A stretch of 64,000 bases of DNA from Moritella sp. 5 (GCF_018219455.1 NZ_CP056122.1:2232001-2296000), one strand, 5' to 3'; shown: positions 10,175 to 20,300, counted from the stretch's first letter. A program made the numbers and translations. The notes: a model not told the origin generated them from the letters alone.

Positions 10175-12112
10175 ATGAAAAAAATACTCCTTGGTATTAG
10201 TGGGCTCATTGCGATTATTATCGTCGTGGGACTTATTGCAATTAAGTTTTTAGTTAATGAGGAGTTAATTAAAGATAATCTCATTACACAAGCAAAGCAG
10301 TTCACTAAACAAGACGTCACAATTGAAGGTAATTTAAATCTAACTTTCTATCCACAAATGGGTTTTGAGCTAGGAAAAGTAACCTTATTCAATAAGCATG
10401 AATATGCGGACTCAAAACAAGTTGAAGTTAAAAGTGTACAGGTCGCTGTCGAATTGATGTCACTCTTTACCAAAACGATAGTGGTAACAAATGTGGAAGT
10501 GGATGGTCTAACCGTTAATGTCGAAACATTAGCCGATGGCCGTAATAACATGGATGAATTACTTGCCACATTGTCACCACCAGAAAAGGCATTATCAAAC
10601 GAAGATATTCAAGCGGTTAAAGTCACACCAGAAGGTGACATTTCGAAGAGCGAATATAAGTTTGTGATTAAAGCGGTGAATATAACCAACGCACAATTAT
10701 CATTGAATAACCTTCAAGATGGTACCTACCATAAATTGTCTGATAGTAGCTTAACCGTCGGTGAGTTTGCCTTTGCTAAACCTGTTGCGATTACGTTAGC
10801 TGCAAATTACCGAACCAATGAGTTAACGGCTAAACTAAAAACAAGCATGATATTAACGATTGACGAGCAATTTAATGAAATAAAATTATCGCAGCTTGAT
10901 AATAAACTAGCGTTAACGGGCAAGTTATTACCGCGACCAGAAATGAATATTTCATTGCAAGGTGACATGACATACGATAATGCTTACAAAAAAATGAAAT
11001 TGGCAGGACTTAAATTAGACGTTGATGAACTTAGTATTACCGGCGATCTGTCTGTTGATGTATTTTCAAAACCGAGTCTTGAATACAACTTAGCCATGAA
11101 TACACTTGTTGTTGATGATTGGTTACCTAAAACTGAGCCCGTAGATAAAAAGAATGCATCGAAAGCGACTGGCACAAGTAAAAAAGTGACTCAAACCTCG
11201 ACAGATAACCAGGGTAAAAAAGCCTCTTCAGACGTAGAGCCTGACTTGAGTGCATTATCAAGTGTGAATCAAAAAGGGTCATTGACGATTACTAAAATTA
11301 AACAAGGCGAGTATGTCTTGGATAATGTTAAGGTTCAGAGTGAGTTAAAAGACGGCGTATTCCAGTTAACCAAATTATCTTCAGATCTTTATGAAGGGAA
11401 GTTAATGGTTAAAGCGTTATTAGACAGTAACAAGAAACCCGCTACATTTAATTTGAATAGTGCGTTAGAGAAAGTACAGTCAGAACAATTGCTCACGATC
11501 GCCGCAGGTAAAAAATTGTTAACGGGTTTGGTTGATGTTGACGTGCGTTTAAGTGGTAAAGGCTTAGCGATGACTAAACTTAAGTCTGCGACGAGAGGGA
11601 CGATTAATACAACCTTTTCTGACGGTGCGCTGTTAGGGGTTAATGTAGCAAAAGAAGTGCGTAAAGCGATTGCTATGCTTGGTAAGAAATCTGCTGATAA
11701 TACGGATCAAAGTGAACAGACTGATTTCAGCGCGATGGTTGTAAACTTTAAACTCGCTGACGGTAAGTTAACATCGACGAAAATCGATTTGGCTTCACCT
11801 GCAATCAAGGTCGATGGTAAGGGCTATGCAGATCTGATGCGTGAAAAGCTTGATTTTACTTTTGGTGCTTCACTTGCTGAAAACATTGGTGGTCAATCAA
11901 GTTCAACGATGAAGGCTGTACGTGATTTACGTCTTCCTATTGAGGTGAAAGGCAGCTTTGTCGCGCCACGTATCAAGTTTGATTTTAGTGATATTACTAA
12001 ACAAGTGATCGAGCTTGAAAAAGATAAACTGATTGATAAGTATCTTGGTTCAGATGAAGACAAGAACAAGATTAAAAATGAAATATTTAGAGGTTTGAAA
12101 AAGCTATTCTAA
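10175..12112 (+). CDS. AsmA family envelope protein
   Basis: The 645-residue product begins with one hydrophobic anchor (about 5-27). It continues as a long beta-rich periplasmic region typical of AsmA/YhdP-type proteins, which are linked to phospholipid transport and outer-membrane homeostasis. The AsmA C-terminal block (about 480-620), with GTINTTFSDGALLGVNVAK and LTSTKIDLASPAIKVDGKG, is recognisable. A low-complexity Lys/Ser/Thr linker lies near residues 325-355. The family's usual length is 600-700. AGG lies upstream of the ATG. A perfect bidirectional hairpin separates it from sbcB. Confidence 0.88.
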   Translation: MKKILLGISGLIAIIIVVGLIAIKFLVNEELIKDNLITQAKQFTKQDVTIEGNLNLTFYPQMGFELGKVTLFNKHEYADSKQVEVKSVQVAVELMSLFTKTIVVTNVEVDGLTVNVETLADGRNNMDELLATLSPPEKALSNEDIQAVKVTPEGDISKSEYKFVIKAVNITNAQLSLNNLQDGTYHKLSDSSLTVGEFAFAKPVAITLAANYRTNELTAKLKTSMILTIDEQFNEIKLSQLDNKLALTGKLLPRPEMNISLQGDMTYDNAYKKMKLAGLKLDVDELSITGDLSVDVFSKPSLEYNLAMNTLVVDDWLPKTEPVDKKNASKATGTSKKVTQTSTDNQGKKASSDVEPDLSALSSVNQKGSLTITKIKQGEYVLDNVKVQSELKDGVFQLTKLSSDLYEGKLMVKALLDSNKKPATFNLNSALEKVQSEQLLTIAAGKKLLTGLVDVDVRLSGKGLAMTKLKSATRGTINTTFSDGALLGVNVAKEVRKAIAMLGKKSADNTDQSEQTDFSAMVVNFKLADGKLTSTKIDLASPAIKVDGKGYADLMREKLDFTFGASLAENIGGQSSSTMKAVRDLRLPIEVKGSFVAPRIKFDFSDITKQVIELEKDKLIDKYLGSDEDKNKIKNEIFRGLKKLF

Positions 12113-12156
12113 TCTGAGATTTAAGATCAGTAGTTTAAGTTTGGTTAGTTCAGCGT

Positions 12157-12190
12157 AAAAGCCTGTTAGTGAGATCACTAACAGGCTTTT
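12157..12190. terminator. Bidirectional terminator, AsmA gene/sbcB
   Basis: AAAAGCCTGTTAGTGA pairs perfectly with TCACTAACAGGCTTTT around a two-base loop. It is flanked by A on one side and T on the other, between two converging genes. Confidence 0.92.
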
Positions 12191-12215
12191 TAATACGTTA
12201 ATTTTAATTTTTTAC

Positions 12216-13658
12216 TTAGCCGCCAATGATCTGCTGACCATAAAGATATAATTGTTGTAGTAGTTTCATTTTTCGCTCGTCATGGCTGTTTTCGATTGCT
12301 AATGCATCTAAACGTGCAAAATAGGCTGGCGCACTGTCTTCTAGTACTGTGCGACAATGATCAAGCCATTTTTGTTGCTCTGGCATTGATAATAAATGCG
12401 GGAAGTTACGTGCTCGATAGCGGAAGAACAATTCATTAAAACGCGCATCACCGACTTTTAGTTGCAGTCCTGCAAGTTGCTCTGGTGCTGTTTCGCGTAG
12501 TATCTCAAAGTTTGCTTTATCACCAGCACTAAAGAAACCATCGTAGATCATCGCATCCACATTGGTTGATTTTGGATATTCACGTTCTACTTGATAAACA
12601 CCCACAACATTCTCACGCAGTGTTGCACTTTCTTTTAAACGTTTTAGGTTTGCAAGGCAGGCGTTACGATCAATCCCTAAACGCTCTGCATTTTCAGGTA
12701 ATAAAGTTTTAGCCGGTGCTAGTACTGGACACTTATTGATATGAATAAGTTTTAGCGGGATAGGGGCTAAGTCACCGAGATCTTTCTTTGGTGTATATAA
12801 ACGTTCACGTAGTTCGTCCGGGCTTAACTCTAATAACGGCGTAATGTCTTGGGCTAAATCAACCACGATAACCGCGTTGTTGTTGCTTGGGTGCCAAGCC
12901 AGTGGCACAACCCAGCTAGTGAACCCGCGATCTGCACCAAACATACCGCTTACATGCACTAATGGTGTCATGTTGATAATATCAATCAGCGATTCTACTT
13001 TGCGCTTACTACGTAGGTTAAATAAGAAATCAAATAATTTAGGTTGTTTTTCTTTAACCAATTTAGCCATAGCAATCGTTGCGTATACATCCGATGTCGC
13101 ATCATGGGCATTCGCGTGTTCAATACCATTAGCTTTAGTTAATAGCTCAAGGCGCATACTTGGCAGGCCGTCGTCATTTTCTGGCCAAATAATACCTTCT
13201 GGACGCAGCGCATAACAAGCGCGCATCAAGTCGATAATATCCCAACGAGAGTTACCATCTTTCCAGGTGTGTGCGTATGGGTCGTAGAAATTTCGGTAAA
13301 AGATATTACGTGTTACTTCATCATCGAAACGAATGTTGTTATAACCAATGATACACGTATTTTTGTGGCTGAACTGCGCTTCAATACGTTTACTAAATTC
13401 TGCTTCAGTTACACCTTCTGCTTGGGTCTTTTGAGGTGTGATCCCTGTGATCATGGCAGCTTCTGGCGAAGGAAGGTAATCATCTGATTGACGGCAGTAA
13501 AACATATCTGGTTCGCCGATTACGTTAAAGTCCATGTCGGTGCGAATACCAGCAAATTGAGAAGGACGATCCAGTGACGGACTTAATCCGAAAGTCTCAT
13601 AGTCATGCCAGTAAAAAGTCGGCTGATCTGTTGCTGTTTTGTTCGAATTATTATCCAT
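12216..13658 (-). CDS. sbcB: Exodeoxyribonuclease I
   Basis: This 480-residue protein matches E. coli ExoI (475), the 3'-5' single-strand DNA exonuclease used in recombination and mismatch repair. The DEDDh catalytic motifs are visible: HDYETFG near residue 19, IGYNNIRFDDEVTRN, and ANAHDATSDVYATIAMAKL. The ExoI-specific SH3-like and C-terminal helical domains follow (FFRYRARNFPHLL). It is monocistronic. Confidence 0.96.
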   Translation of the reverse strand: MDNNSNKTATDQPTFYWHDYETFGLSPSLDRPSQFAGIRTDMDFNVIGEPDMFYCRQSDDYLPSPEAAMITGITPQKTQAEGVTEAEFSKRIEAQFSHKNTCIIGYNNIRFDDEVTRNIFYRNFYDPYAHTWKDGNSRWDIIDLMRACYALRPEGIIWPENDDGLPSMRLELLTKANGIEHANAHDATSDVYATIAMAKLVKEKQPKLFDFLFNLRSKRKVESLIDIINMTPLVHVSGMFGADRGFTSWVVPLAWHPSNNNAVIVVDLAQDITPLLELSPDELRERLYTPKKDLGDLAPIPLKLIHINKCPVLAPAKTLLPENAERLGIDRNACLANLKRLKESATLRENVVGVYQVEREYPKSTNVDAMIYDGFFSAGDKANFEILRETAPEQLAGLQLKVGDARFNELFFRYRARNFPHLLSMPEQQKWLDHCRTVLEDSAPAYFARLDALAIENSHDERKMKLLQQLYLYGQQIIGG

Positions 13659-14212
13659 ACTACGCCTTGTACTTATTCATTTTTATCTAATTTAGATGTT
13701 AATTTTTATTGTTATGCTGAGTTGGTTCAGAAACTTGCATTACAATTTACATCACGTTTAATTTTCGTTTCTAGTGATTTTAGAATGTCGCTAGGATGAT
13801 ATCCAGAGATTAAGCTAAGCGAAGCGTGAGAGCAAGTTATTAAGCGTCGTAAATCTATGTTTGATGGTAATGATCCGCAATCTTATTCAGAATAATCATC
13901 AATACTAAATGTTTGGTTGTGAGATGTAATATATAGGATGGAAGGTTGGATGAATATTCTAATTTATTGGCCTAGTGTTGATGTGGCCAAGTGTTGAACG
14001 AGGGTACGAGTAACAAGCCGACGAAGAAAAGGTTCAGATTTGAAATTCCTGAGCAGTTAATGGGTAAATCTAAGGTGTATTGATAGCCAAAACTTTGAAG
14101 TACTTCGGGTGTGATTGCGAGTGTCTTTATTGTAGGTAGGTGAGAACCTACCTTAAATGTCGAATATTAAATATTCATAAAATGACTTATTTTCCAAGGT
14201 TGGAGGTTTACC
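13659..14212. other. Intergenic region with a stable hairpin and a possible gene vestige
   Basis: No intact gene was seen. At 14134-14153, AGGTAGGT and ACCTACCT form a perfect 8-bp stem closed by a GAGA (GNRA-type) tetraloop, 60 bases before the next start and without a U-tract. At about 13800-13894 a short plus-strand frame with one internal stop reads like the end of a protein (VIKRRKSMFDGNDPQSYSE then stop), but it matches nothing I recognise. Confidence 0.5.
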
Positions 14213-15664
14213 ATGTCTGCTGAAAAAAAATTCGATTACCCTGAATCCGTGACAACAGAAGAACCTATAATATCGGGTCAAGATGACTCACGCATTATTG
14301 AGCTTCCTGAGCAGGACGCTAAATTACTTTCTGCGAGGGATATTAATAGCAAAATGGGTGATTTCGAAATCCATTTTGACACGTTAACCAAAGATTTCTC
14401 TGAAGCTCAGGACGATTTGGGCGCCACTATTCGTTCATTACGAAGTCGCAACGCCAAACTTGATAAGAAGATTGAAAGTGTAGGTTCAAATTTAAGTCAA
14501 TCTACCTTGGAACAAGTTAAGTTATCGGATGATCTAGAGCAGCGTATACAGGCTAAACTGAATGCGTTAACGGGCGGTTTTGAGGATGCGAATGAATCCA
14601 TTATTGAGCAGGGTGATCAGCTCAAGCGTTTGTTCATGGTTCAAACTGCTTTTGAAGAAATGCAAAAGCGACTTGAAAAAAATGCCGATGATACCGACGA
14701 GGTCCTGCAAGCTCACACACGGGAATCCTATCAAAGAATTGAGGCGAACAAAGCCCACATAGAAGGGTTGAAAGCGCAGCATCAAGATCAGAAAAAATCA
14801 CTTGTCATATTATCCGAAGAACATGAATCACTGAAAGACCAGGTTAACGAGCTGGCTGATAAAGTCTATAGCATTGAGTTGAATACTAGCAGCTTGAAGC
14901 GCTACACGCGTAAAGGGTTTAAAGTTGTTGCGGGTGTAGGTACTGGGGTGACTATTGCTCTGGCATCTGCGATAACCTTGCTTGAACTGAATCCTACCGT
15001 TGTCCCTGAGTTTGTAAAAACTGAATTGTCTGAATTGACATCATCGCTATCGACGCTTAATAGTTCAGTGACCGAGATTAAAACTGAAACGGCACTGCAG
15101 TCAGAAATTCGTACCGAATTAATAGGTGATGTTGCAGATGTGAAGACAAAACTTACTGAACTCGAAGCCAAGGCTGAAACCATCGATGAACGACGTAATG
15201 CAGAGCGTTTAGCATTACAGTCCCAGATAGAAAAGAGCACTTCTCAGCTAGGTCATCTCACAGCGACGCTCACATCGGTTAAAACGGGTATGGATGACTT
15301 GAAGTTTCAGGTCGAAGGCCCAGGAAATAAAAATGGAGCAGTAACTCAATCGTTAGTACCACTCAATGATGTCGGCTGGATAGCCCAGCGTAATCCTGCT
15401 CATTATACGATTCAGCTGATGGGTGCTTATGACGAAAGCTACTTAGTTTCTTATGTGAATCAAAATGAAATAGGGCTGAGTGGGAAATTGCTTTCTTTTA
15501 ATAAGAGCCTGCATATTCAGCGTGATTGGTATAATTTGTACTACGGTGACTTTGCCAGTTTTACTGAGGCGCAGGTTGCAATGAGTATTTTACCACTGCG
15601 CCTGAAAACGAACTACCCATGGATCCGTAATTTTGATTCGATTTTGAAAAGTGCTATTAAGTAA
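14213..15664 (+). CDS. Coiled-coil membrane protein with C-terminal SPOR-like domain
   Basis: This 483-residue protein has a polar N-terminal half predicted to be coiled coil (about 50-235, repeated E/K/L/Q heptads). One membrane segment follows (about 240-262, VVAGVGTGVTIALASAITLLE), then a second coiled coil (265-365). A roughly 95-residue tail resembles the SPOR domain of DamX, with HYTIQLMGAYDE, YYGDFASFTEAQVAMSILP and PWIRNFDSI. SPOR domains bind denuded septal peptidoglycan, so the inferred topology is cytoplasmic N terminus and periplasmic SPOR, as in a division protein. A GGAGG site lies 8 bases before the ATG. The overall layout is not one I can name. Confidence 0.75.
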   Translation: MSAEKKFDYPESVTTEEPIISGQDDSRIIELPEQDAKLLSARDINSKMGDFEIHFDTLTKDFSEAQDDLGATIRSLRSRNAKLDKKIESVGSNLSQSTLEQVKLSDDLEQRIQAKLNALTGGFEDANESIIEQGDQLKRLFMVQTAFEEMQKRLEKNADDTDEVLQAHTRESYQRIEANKAHIEGLKAQHQDQKKSLVILSEEHESLKDQVNELADKVYSIELNTSSLKRYTRKGFKVVAGVGTGVTIALASAITLLELNPTVVPEFVKTELSELTSSLSTLNSSVTEIKTETALQSEIRTELIGDVADVKTKLTELEAKAETIDERRNAERLALQSQIEKSTSQLGHLTATLTSVKTGMDDLKFQVEGPGNKNGAVTQSLVPLNDVGWIAQRNPAHYTIQLMGAYDESYLVSYVNQNEIGLSGKLLSFNKSLHIQRDWYNLYYGDFASFTEAQVAMSILPLRLKTNYPWIRNFDSILKSAIK

Positions 15665-15766
15665 AATTACGTGGCACGGAAGTACAGCAAGATCTTAATC
15701 CATGTTTGAGTTAAGCACAGGTAGATGGCGAGTTATAATACTGTCTACCTTGCTTCTCTATATTGG

Positions 15767-16483
15767 TTAAGGATGATCGAGTAATCTAAAGTTCCAATTT
15801 TCGACGGTATTGGTTTCTAAGCGTTTGCTTGCGGCCTCACCCCATATAGGTGTCAGCGCTGGCATTTCTATCAATCGAATCAGGTTAGCTTTGTTTAATG
15901 GCTCGCTAAAGAATAATTCACATACTTGTTTAACTGTGGTTGCAGATTCAAGTCGTTTAATGAGGTGTAGTTCATCACTTTGACCGATCATACCCGGTTT
16001 GATAACACGATATAACCAGCCACAACGGCTTAATGTTTGCATCTGAACTGAAATGTCGGAGACATTCCAACGGCTATTTAATTTAAAACAAGGCAGGCGA
16101 GGTTGACTCACTTCGATAATAGCTTCGCCCCATTGATATTGATCTCCAATACAAACATTTTCTTCTGTCATCCCTATTGCACTAATATTTTCACCCATGC
16201 CCGGCGCTTCAAATCGTGGTTGCTTATTATTGCGTGGTGAAAATACTTGTTGCCAGAATGAATAATGCTCGGCAGGGTACTGATGCAAAGCACGCTCAAG
16301 ACCACCGTGGTATTTTTTATCGGCAGTTGTGTCGTTTGCGAGTCCAAGCTCAGAAAGATAAATGCAGGTATTGACCGTTTCTTTATCAATTGCAGAATCA
16401 AAACCGTAGTGATGCTTAACCTGACCGATATAAATTTGAACCTTGTGTGTTTGAGGGCTGATTTGTAATAAAGAGTCAGGCAT
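15767..16483 (-). CDS. yiiM: MOSC domain protein YiiM
   Basis: The product resembles E. coli YiiM, a MOSC-domain molybdoenzyme that detoxifies N-hydroxylated bases such as 6-hydroxylaminopurine. Visible features are KYHGGLERALHQYPAEHY, the GENISAIGM block and the conserved cysteine in SQPRLPCFKLN, thought to ligate molybdenum cofactor. A GTG at 16489 opens the frame, but AAAGGA lies 9 bases before the ATG at 16483, which is the better start (238 residues). Confidence 0.9.
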   Translation of the reverse strand: MPDSLLQISPQTHKVQIYIGQVKHHYGFDSAIDKETVNTCIYLSELGLANDTTADKKYHGGLERALHQYPAEHYSFWQQVFSPRNNKQPRFEAPGMGENISAIGMTEENVCIGDQYQWGEAIIEVSQPRLPCFKLNSRWNVSDISVQMQTLSRCGWLYRVIKPGMIGQSDELHLIKRLESATTVKQVCELFFSEPLNKANLIRLIEMPALTPIWGEAASKRLETNTVENWNFRLLDHP

Positions 16484-16826
16484 TCTCACATTTCCTTTAA
16501 TAAATAAAATTTAGTTTGATCATTCTCACAGAGGCAACTCGAAACCTCAAGGATAATCAGAAACATCTGATATAATCGCTTCTAGAATTTTTATCGGCAC
16601 TCATTTGGTTAAAAAATTATGTTATTATTTTTAGCTTTTTCGAACACTAAAAAATTAATTTAGTCTAGTCTAAATGGAGCTGAAACTGCACATTTATGAG
16701 TTATCACATTATTTTTAAGTTTTTTTCGTAAATATGCTTTTAATCACAGCGACAAAGGTATAGAATCCGCCTCCTAATTTTTCGAGAAAGCTACTAAAAT
16801 GTAGCTGGTTATCTGCAAGGTAGACA
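16484..16826. other. AT-rich divergent promoter region
   Basis: These 343 bases separate the divergent yiiM and the 194-residue gene. They are AT-rich with homopolymeric A/T runs and hold no recognisable gene, repeat or RNA. Confidence 0.5.
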
Positions 16827-17411
16827 ATGAGTCATTACACAGTATTAGGTTTATCAACATGGTTCGAACTAGTCGAACGCATCGGCTCAGAAGCAGAAGC
16901 CAAGACGTATTTTTCAGAAACGAAACTAGTTGAGTATAACAACCGAACTTGCCTAGAGTTAATTGAAGCAGGTATGTTAATGCATTTGAAGAATTGGTTA
17001 GCAGTACAATACCAAGAATTCAAATCAACGGGTGAACGTTTACGTCGTGAGCAAGTCTCACAGTCTACAAACTCTATCTCAAGTAAACTTTACTCGATAG
17101 AAGTGATTAGAACACGTCCACAAGTGAGTGGGCAACAAGCACAACAACAAAGACAACACGTTGCATCGTCACAATTTGCGACAAGTCAGGTTCGTCCTGT
17201 ACATGCAACTGCAACACCTGCTGCAATTAAGCCGGAAGTTGCAAAACCTGTTGTTGCGGCTGCACCAGTAACGCCACCGAAACCACGCGTAATTACGTCA
17301 AAAATGCCAGCACCAGAAAAGAAACCTGCTGCTGCATCGATGGCTAACTTCTTTATGCGTCAGGTTCGTGCGACTAAATCTGAATTGGAAGATCGTAAGC
17401 ACCATAATTAA
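16827..17411 (+). CDS. Uncharacterised protein with Gln/Ala/Pro-rich linker
   Basis: I do not recognise this 194-residue protein. An ordered N-terminal part (about 1-85, mixed helix, no signal peptide or membrane segment) is followed by a disordered Gln-, Ala- and Pro-rich stretch (about 100-165). The C-terminal helix is basic and contains FFMRQVRATKSELEDRK. AAGG lies 8 bases before the ATG, and a clear terminator follows, so it is a single-gene unit. Cytoplasmic location is inferred from the lack of export signals. Confidence 0.75.
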   Translation: MSHYTVLGLSTWFELVERIGSEAEAKTYFSETKLVEYNNRTCLELIEAGMLMHLKNWLAVQYQEFKSTGERLRREQVSQSTNSISSKLYSIEVIRTRPQVSGQQAQQQRQHVASSQFATSQVRPVHATATPAAIKPEVAKPVVAAAPVTPPKPRVITSKMPAPEKKPAAASMANFFMRQVRATKSELEDRKHHN

Positions 17412-17440
17412 GTGACGCTAAACGCGTACCTAAATATGTG

Positions 17441-17506
17441 AATGACTCAGTAGCAGGTATTATCCCACGACGGTGGAGATAGAACTTGCTACTGGGTCAT
17501 TTTTTT
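17441..17506 (+). terminator. Terminator after the 194-residue gene
   Basis: AATGACTCAGTAGCAGGT pairs with ACTTGCTACTGGGTCATT across a loop of about 24 bases, with one mismatch and a small bulge. Six or more T follow. Confidence 0.8.
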
Positions 17507-17546
17507 ATCTGCAATTTAGCAACTTATTTCTAAGTGGTATCACTTT

Positions 17547-18266
17547 ATGCGCATTCATAATGTTCATCGATTAGCGACACAGCGTTTAGCTGACAGCACT
17601 AAACCTTTTAAAGCCCGTGGCGGACGATTACGTCGTTGCGATTATTGCATGTTAGGCAAACAGTTTTGTATTTGTGAGCATCAACCACTTGTTAAGTCGA
17701 CAGCTGGTTTTATGCTGGTGATGTTTGATTATGAAATGATTAAACCAAGCAATACGGGTCGTTTGATTGCTGATGTGGTTGAAGATACGTTTGCTTATCA
17801 ATGGTCGCGCACTGAACCTAATCAAGAGATGATCGACATTATCAATACAGATTGCTGGCAACCATTCATTATCTTCCCTGAAGAGTATGTGGTTGAGCGT
17901 GAGCGGGTACAAACAGGACCATTAATAACTGAACCGGGTAAACGACCGTTATACATCTTACTCGATGGCAGTTGGCGTGAAGCTAAGAAGATGTTCAAAA
18001 AGAGCCCCTGGTTAGAACATATTCCGGTCATCTCATTTGATCCTGATGTGGTTTCCCAATATCAGATCCGTAAGGCTGCAAAAGACAATCAGCTCGCAAC
18101 GGCTGAAGTTGCGTCACTGGTTCTCGGTCATCACGGTGAAGCATTGAATGCTGACATTCTTGCTTGCTGGTTTGATGTTTTCCGTGAACGTTATCTCGCT
18201 GGTACTAAGCAAATTGACGTCGGTGTTGATGCGGCCCTTAAACGGTTGCATACACTAACAGTTTAA
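17547..18266 (+). CDS. tapT: tRNA-uridine aminocarboxypropyltransferase (DTW domain)
   Basis: The 239-residue protein aligns along its whole length with E. coli TapT/YfiP (232), which makes acp3U47 in tRNA using the aminocarboxypropyl group of SAM. Four cysteines near the N terminus (CDYCMLGKQFCIC) form the expected zinc knuckle. KPSNTGRLIADVVEDTFAYQ is nearly invariant in the family. The DTW-type motif appears as LDGSWREAKKMF, with Ser where E. coli has Thr. It is a single gene between terminators or gaps. Confidence 0.92.
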   Translation: MRIHNVHRLATQRLADSTKPFKARGGRLRRCDYCMLGKQFCICEHQPLVKSTAGFMLVMFDYEMIKPSNTGRLIADVVEDTFAYQWSRTEPNQEMIDIINTDCWQPFIIFPEEYVVERERVQTGPLITEPGKRPLYILLDGSWREAKKMFKKSPWLEHIPVISFDPDVVSQYQIRKAAKDNQLATAEVASLVLGHHGEALNADILACWFDVFRERYLAGTKQIDVGVDAALKRLHTLTV

Positions 18267-18453
18267 TTGTTATCGAACAGAACGGTTGTATGCATGTGGA
18301 AATGTGTACAGCCAATTTTGATGTTTTTTTCTTTTCTTGTTAATCCTCTTTTCTGCTTAATATTAATAGCCTATATTCTTATCTCTGAGGTATTATACTA
18401 ATCACAATAGATAGATGAGTATTCGACTCAATTTAACCTTTCGTGGATAGAAT

Positions 18454-19446
18454 ATGCAGAGTAAAAATGAAATGACATTACCGATTCGCTGGGGAATTAT
18501 CGGTTGCGGTAATGTAACGGAATTGAAAAGTGGTCCTGCATATCAAAAAGTAGCGGGATTTAAACTTTCGGCTGTAATGCGACGTAACCTTGATCTTGCC
18601 CAAGATTATGCCTTAAGACATAAGGTTGAAGCATACTCCTCAAATCCGGACGATATTATTAATAGTGATAATATTGATGCTGTTTATATCGCGACTCCTC
18701 CCGATAGTCATAAGCTTTATGCCTTGCAAGTTGCACAAGCAGGTAAACCTTGTTGTATCGAGAAACCGTTAGCACCAAATTATGCGGATAGCCTCGACAT
18801 TTATAATGCGTTTAATGATAAGAATATTCCCTTGTTTGTGGCTTATTACCGTCGTTCATTACCACGCTTTAATAAAGTGAAAGCATTACTTGAAGCCAGT
18901 GCTATTGGCCAAGTCAGAACGATTAATGCATTTTTGAATAAACCAGCCAATGCATTAGATTTATCGGGTGAGTTTAATTGGCGAACAGATAAAGACGTTG
19001 CTGCAGGGGGTTACTTTGACGATCTAGCGAGTCATGGACTCGATCTGTTTGCTTATTTGCTAGGTGAATTTGATATTGTTAAGGGGCTTGGAACCAATCA
19101 GCAAGGCTTGTATTCATCGTTAGATTCGGTATCAGCATGCTGGCAACATAAAAGTGGCGTGACAGGCGTTGGAAGCTGGAATTTTGGTGGTTGTACACGG
19201 GAAGATCGAGTTGTGATCACTGGCAGTAAAGGTGAAATCCGTTTTTCTGTTTTTGATGAAGCCGCCGTTATTCTGCAAACCCTTGCTCAACGCCAAGAAT
19301 TTATCATTGAGAATCCTGAAAATATTCAGCTCTATCATGTGCAGAATATGCGGGAGCATCTTGTTAATAATATCGACCACCCATCTAGCGGTGAAACGGC
19401 TTTACATACCAGTTGGGTAATGGAGCAAATATTAGGTGATAAATAA
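18454..19446 (+). CDS. Gfo/Idh/MocA family oxidoreductase
   Basis: This 330-residue NAD(P)-dependent dehydrogenase has the N-terminal Rossmann nucleotide site (GIIGCGNVTE near residue 14), the family motif CIEKPLAPNY with its catalytic-region Lys, and the C-terminal alpha/beta domain with GGYFDDLASHGLDL. Members oxidise or reduce sugars, inositol or biliverdin-like compounds; the substrate here is unknown. A GGA lies about 9 bases before the ATG. It has no obvious operon partner. Confidence 0.9.
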   Translation: MQSKNEMTLPIRWGIIGCGNVTELKSGPAYQKVAGFKLSAVMRRNLDLAQDYALRHKVEAYSSNPDDIINSDNIDAVYIATPPDSHKLYALQVAQAGKPCCIEKPLAPNYADSLDIYNAFNDKNIPLFVAYYRRSLPRFNKVKALLEASAIGQVRTINAFLNKPANALDLSGEFNWRTDKDVAAGGYFDDLASHGLDLFAYLLGEFDIVKGLGTNQQGLYSSLDSVSACWQHKSGVTGVGSWNFGGCTREDRVVITGSKGEIRFSVFDEAAVILQTLAQRQEFIIENPENIQLYHVQNMREHLVNNIDHPSSGETALHTSWVMEQILGDK

Positions 19447-19775
19447 CCGCGTAGAATAAGAATTACAGGGTGTCACAAAAACGTAAAAATGGAGATTGAT
19501 GGTACATTAGATTTGTATCAAGTTGTATATTAAATATCTATTATTATTTGTTATATTTTTGTATTTTTGTATTTTATTCTTGACGTAGAGACTCATTTTA
19601 TTTTAGAATTTACCACGAAACTACCTCTTTATTTCCATCTTTGTGTCATTTAGATCATATTTGTCATAAATGGCATATTTATGACATTTTATCTATGTAA
19701 TAGTCATGTCAAAATAAGACGGTGTGTTTATATTTGGTTACTCATGTCGTTTATATGGATAAATAAGGTGTCTAA
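19447..19775. other. Intergenic region with a perfect 10-bp inverted repeat
   Basis: No gene was seen in these 329 bases. At 19662-19686 TGTCATAAAT and ATTTATGACA form perfect arms around GGCAT, 90 bases upstream of the next gene. It could be an operator or, as RNA, a hairpin; only a short TTTT follows. Confidence 0.6.
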
Positions 19776-20300
19776 ATGGAATTTACCCCCAAAGAAATCA
19801 TGTTCAAATATGTGCCAACCACGCAGGAAGTGGAAACGTTATTACGACAAACCCCTGGTGCTAAAATCAATATTGCTAATACTAAGCATGCCTGTGATAT
19901 AAGCAAAATCAAGCATCTGACACATTATGGCCACTGTATTAATGGTATTAATATCGTAATAGATATGTGTGACGAATCAGAGCTAGAGCCTTTATGGTCA
20001 TTTCTTGAATTGGATTTTTTACGTATAAGCTTTGTCAGTAAAGACGTGCTAGAGGATGATTTTAAAGGTTTTTTAACTTGGCTCGAAAATGCGGATAAAT
20101 TGGAAGCGCTGTCACTCGAAACCCAACCGCTACATCATGAGAATGGACTACATTTATTGTCAATTTATTTTGCATCGTCTAAACAATTTCCAGTTTCTTT
20201 GTTTATCAAACATAAAGTGACAGCCATGGAAATCCCTGAATTACCGTCTTTACAGGTGTTCCATAGTGCCAGCGTAGAGATGAGTATGGGCACATTTTAG
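19776..20300 (+). CDS. Uncharacterised cytoplasmic protein
   Basis: I do not recognise this 174-residue protein. It has no signal peptide, membrane segment or known catalytic motif. It looks like a mixed alpha/beta fold with a hydrophobic strand (HCINGINIVIDMC) and an acidic composition. An AAGG-like site precedes the ATG. It is convergent with marR, with a hairpin between. An inverted repeat upstream may control it. Confidence 0.7.
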   Translation: MEFTPKEIMFKYVPTTQEVETLLRQTPGAKINIANTKHACDISKIKHLTHYGHCINGINIVIDMCDESELEPLWSFLELDFLRISFVSKDVLEDDFKGFLTWLENADKLEALSLETQPLHHENGLHLLSIYFASSKQFPVSLFIKHKVTAMEIPELPSLQVFHSASVEMSMGTF

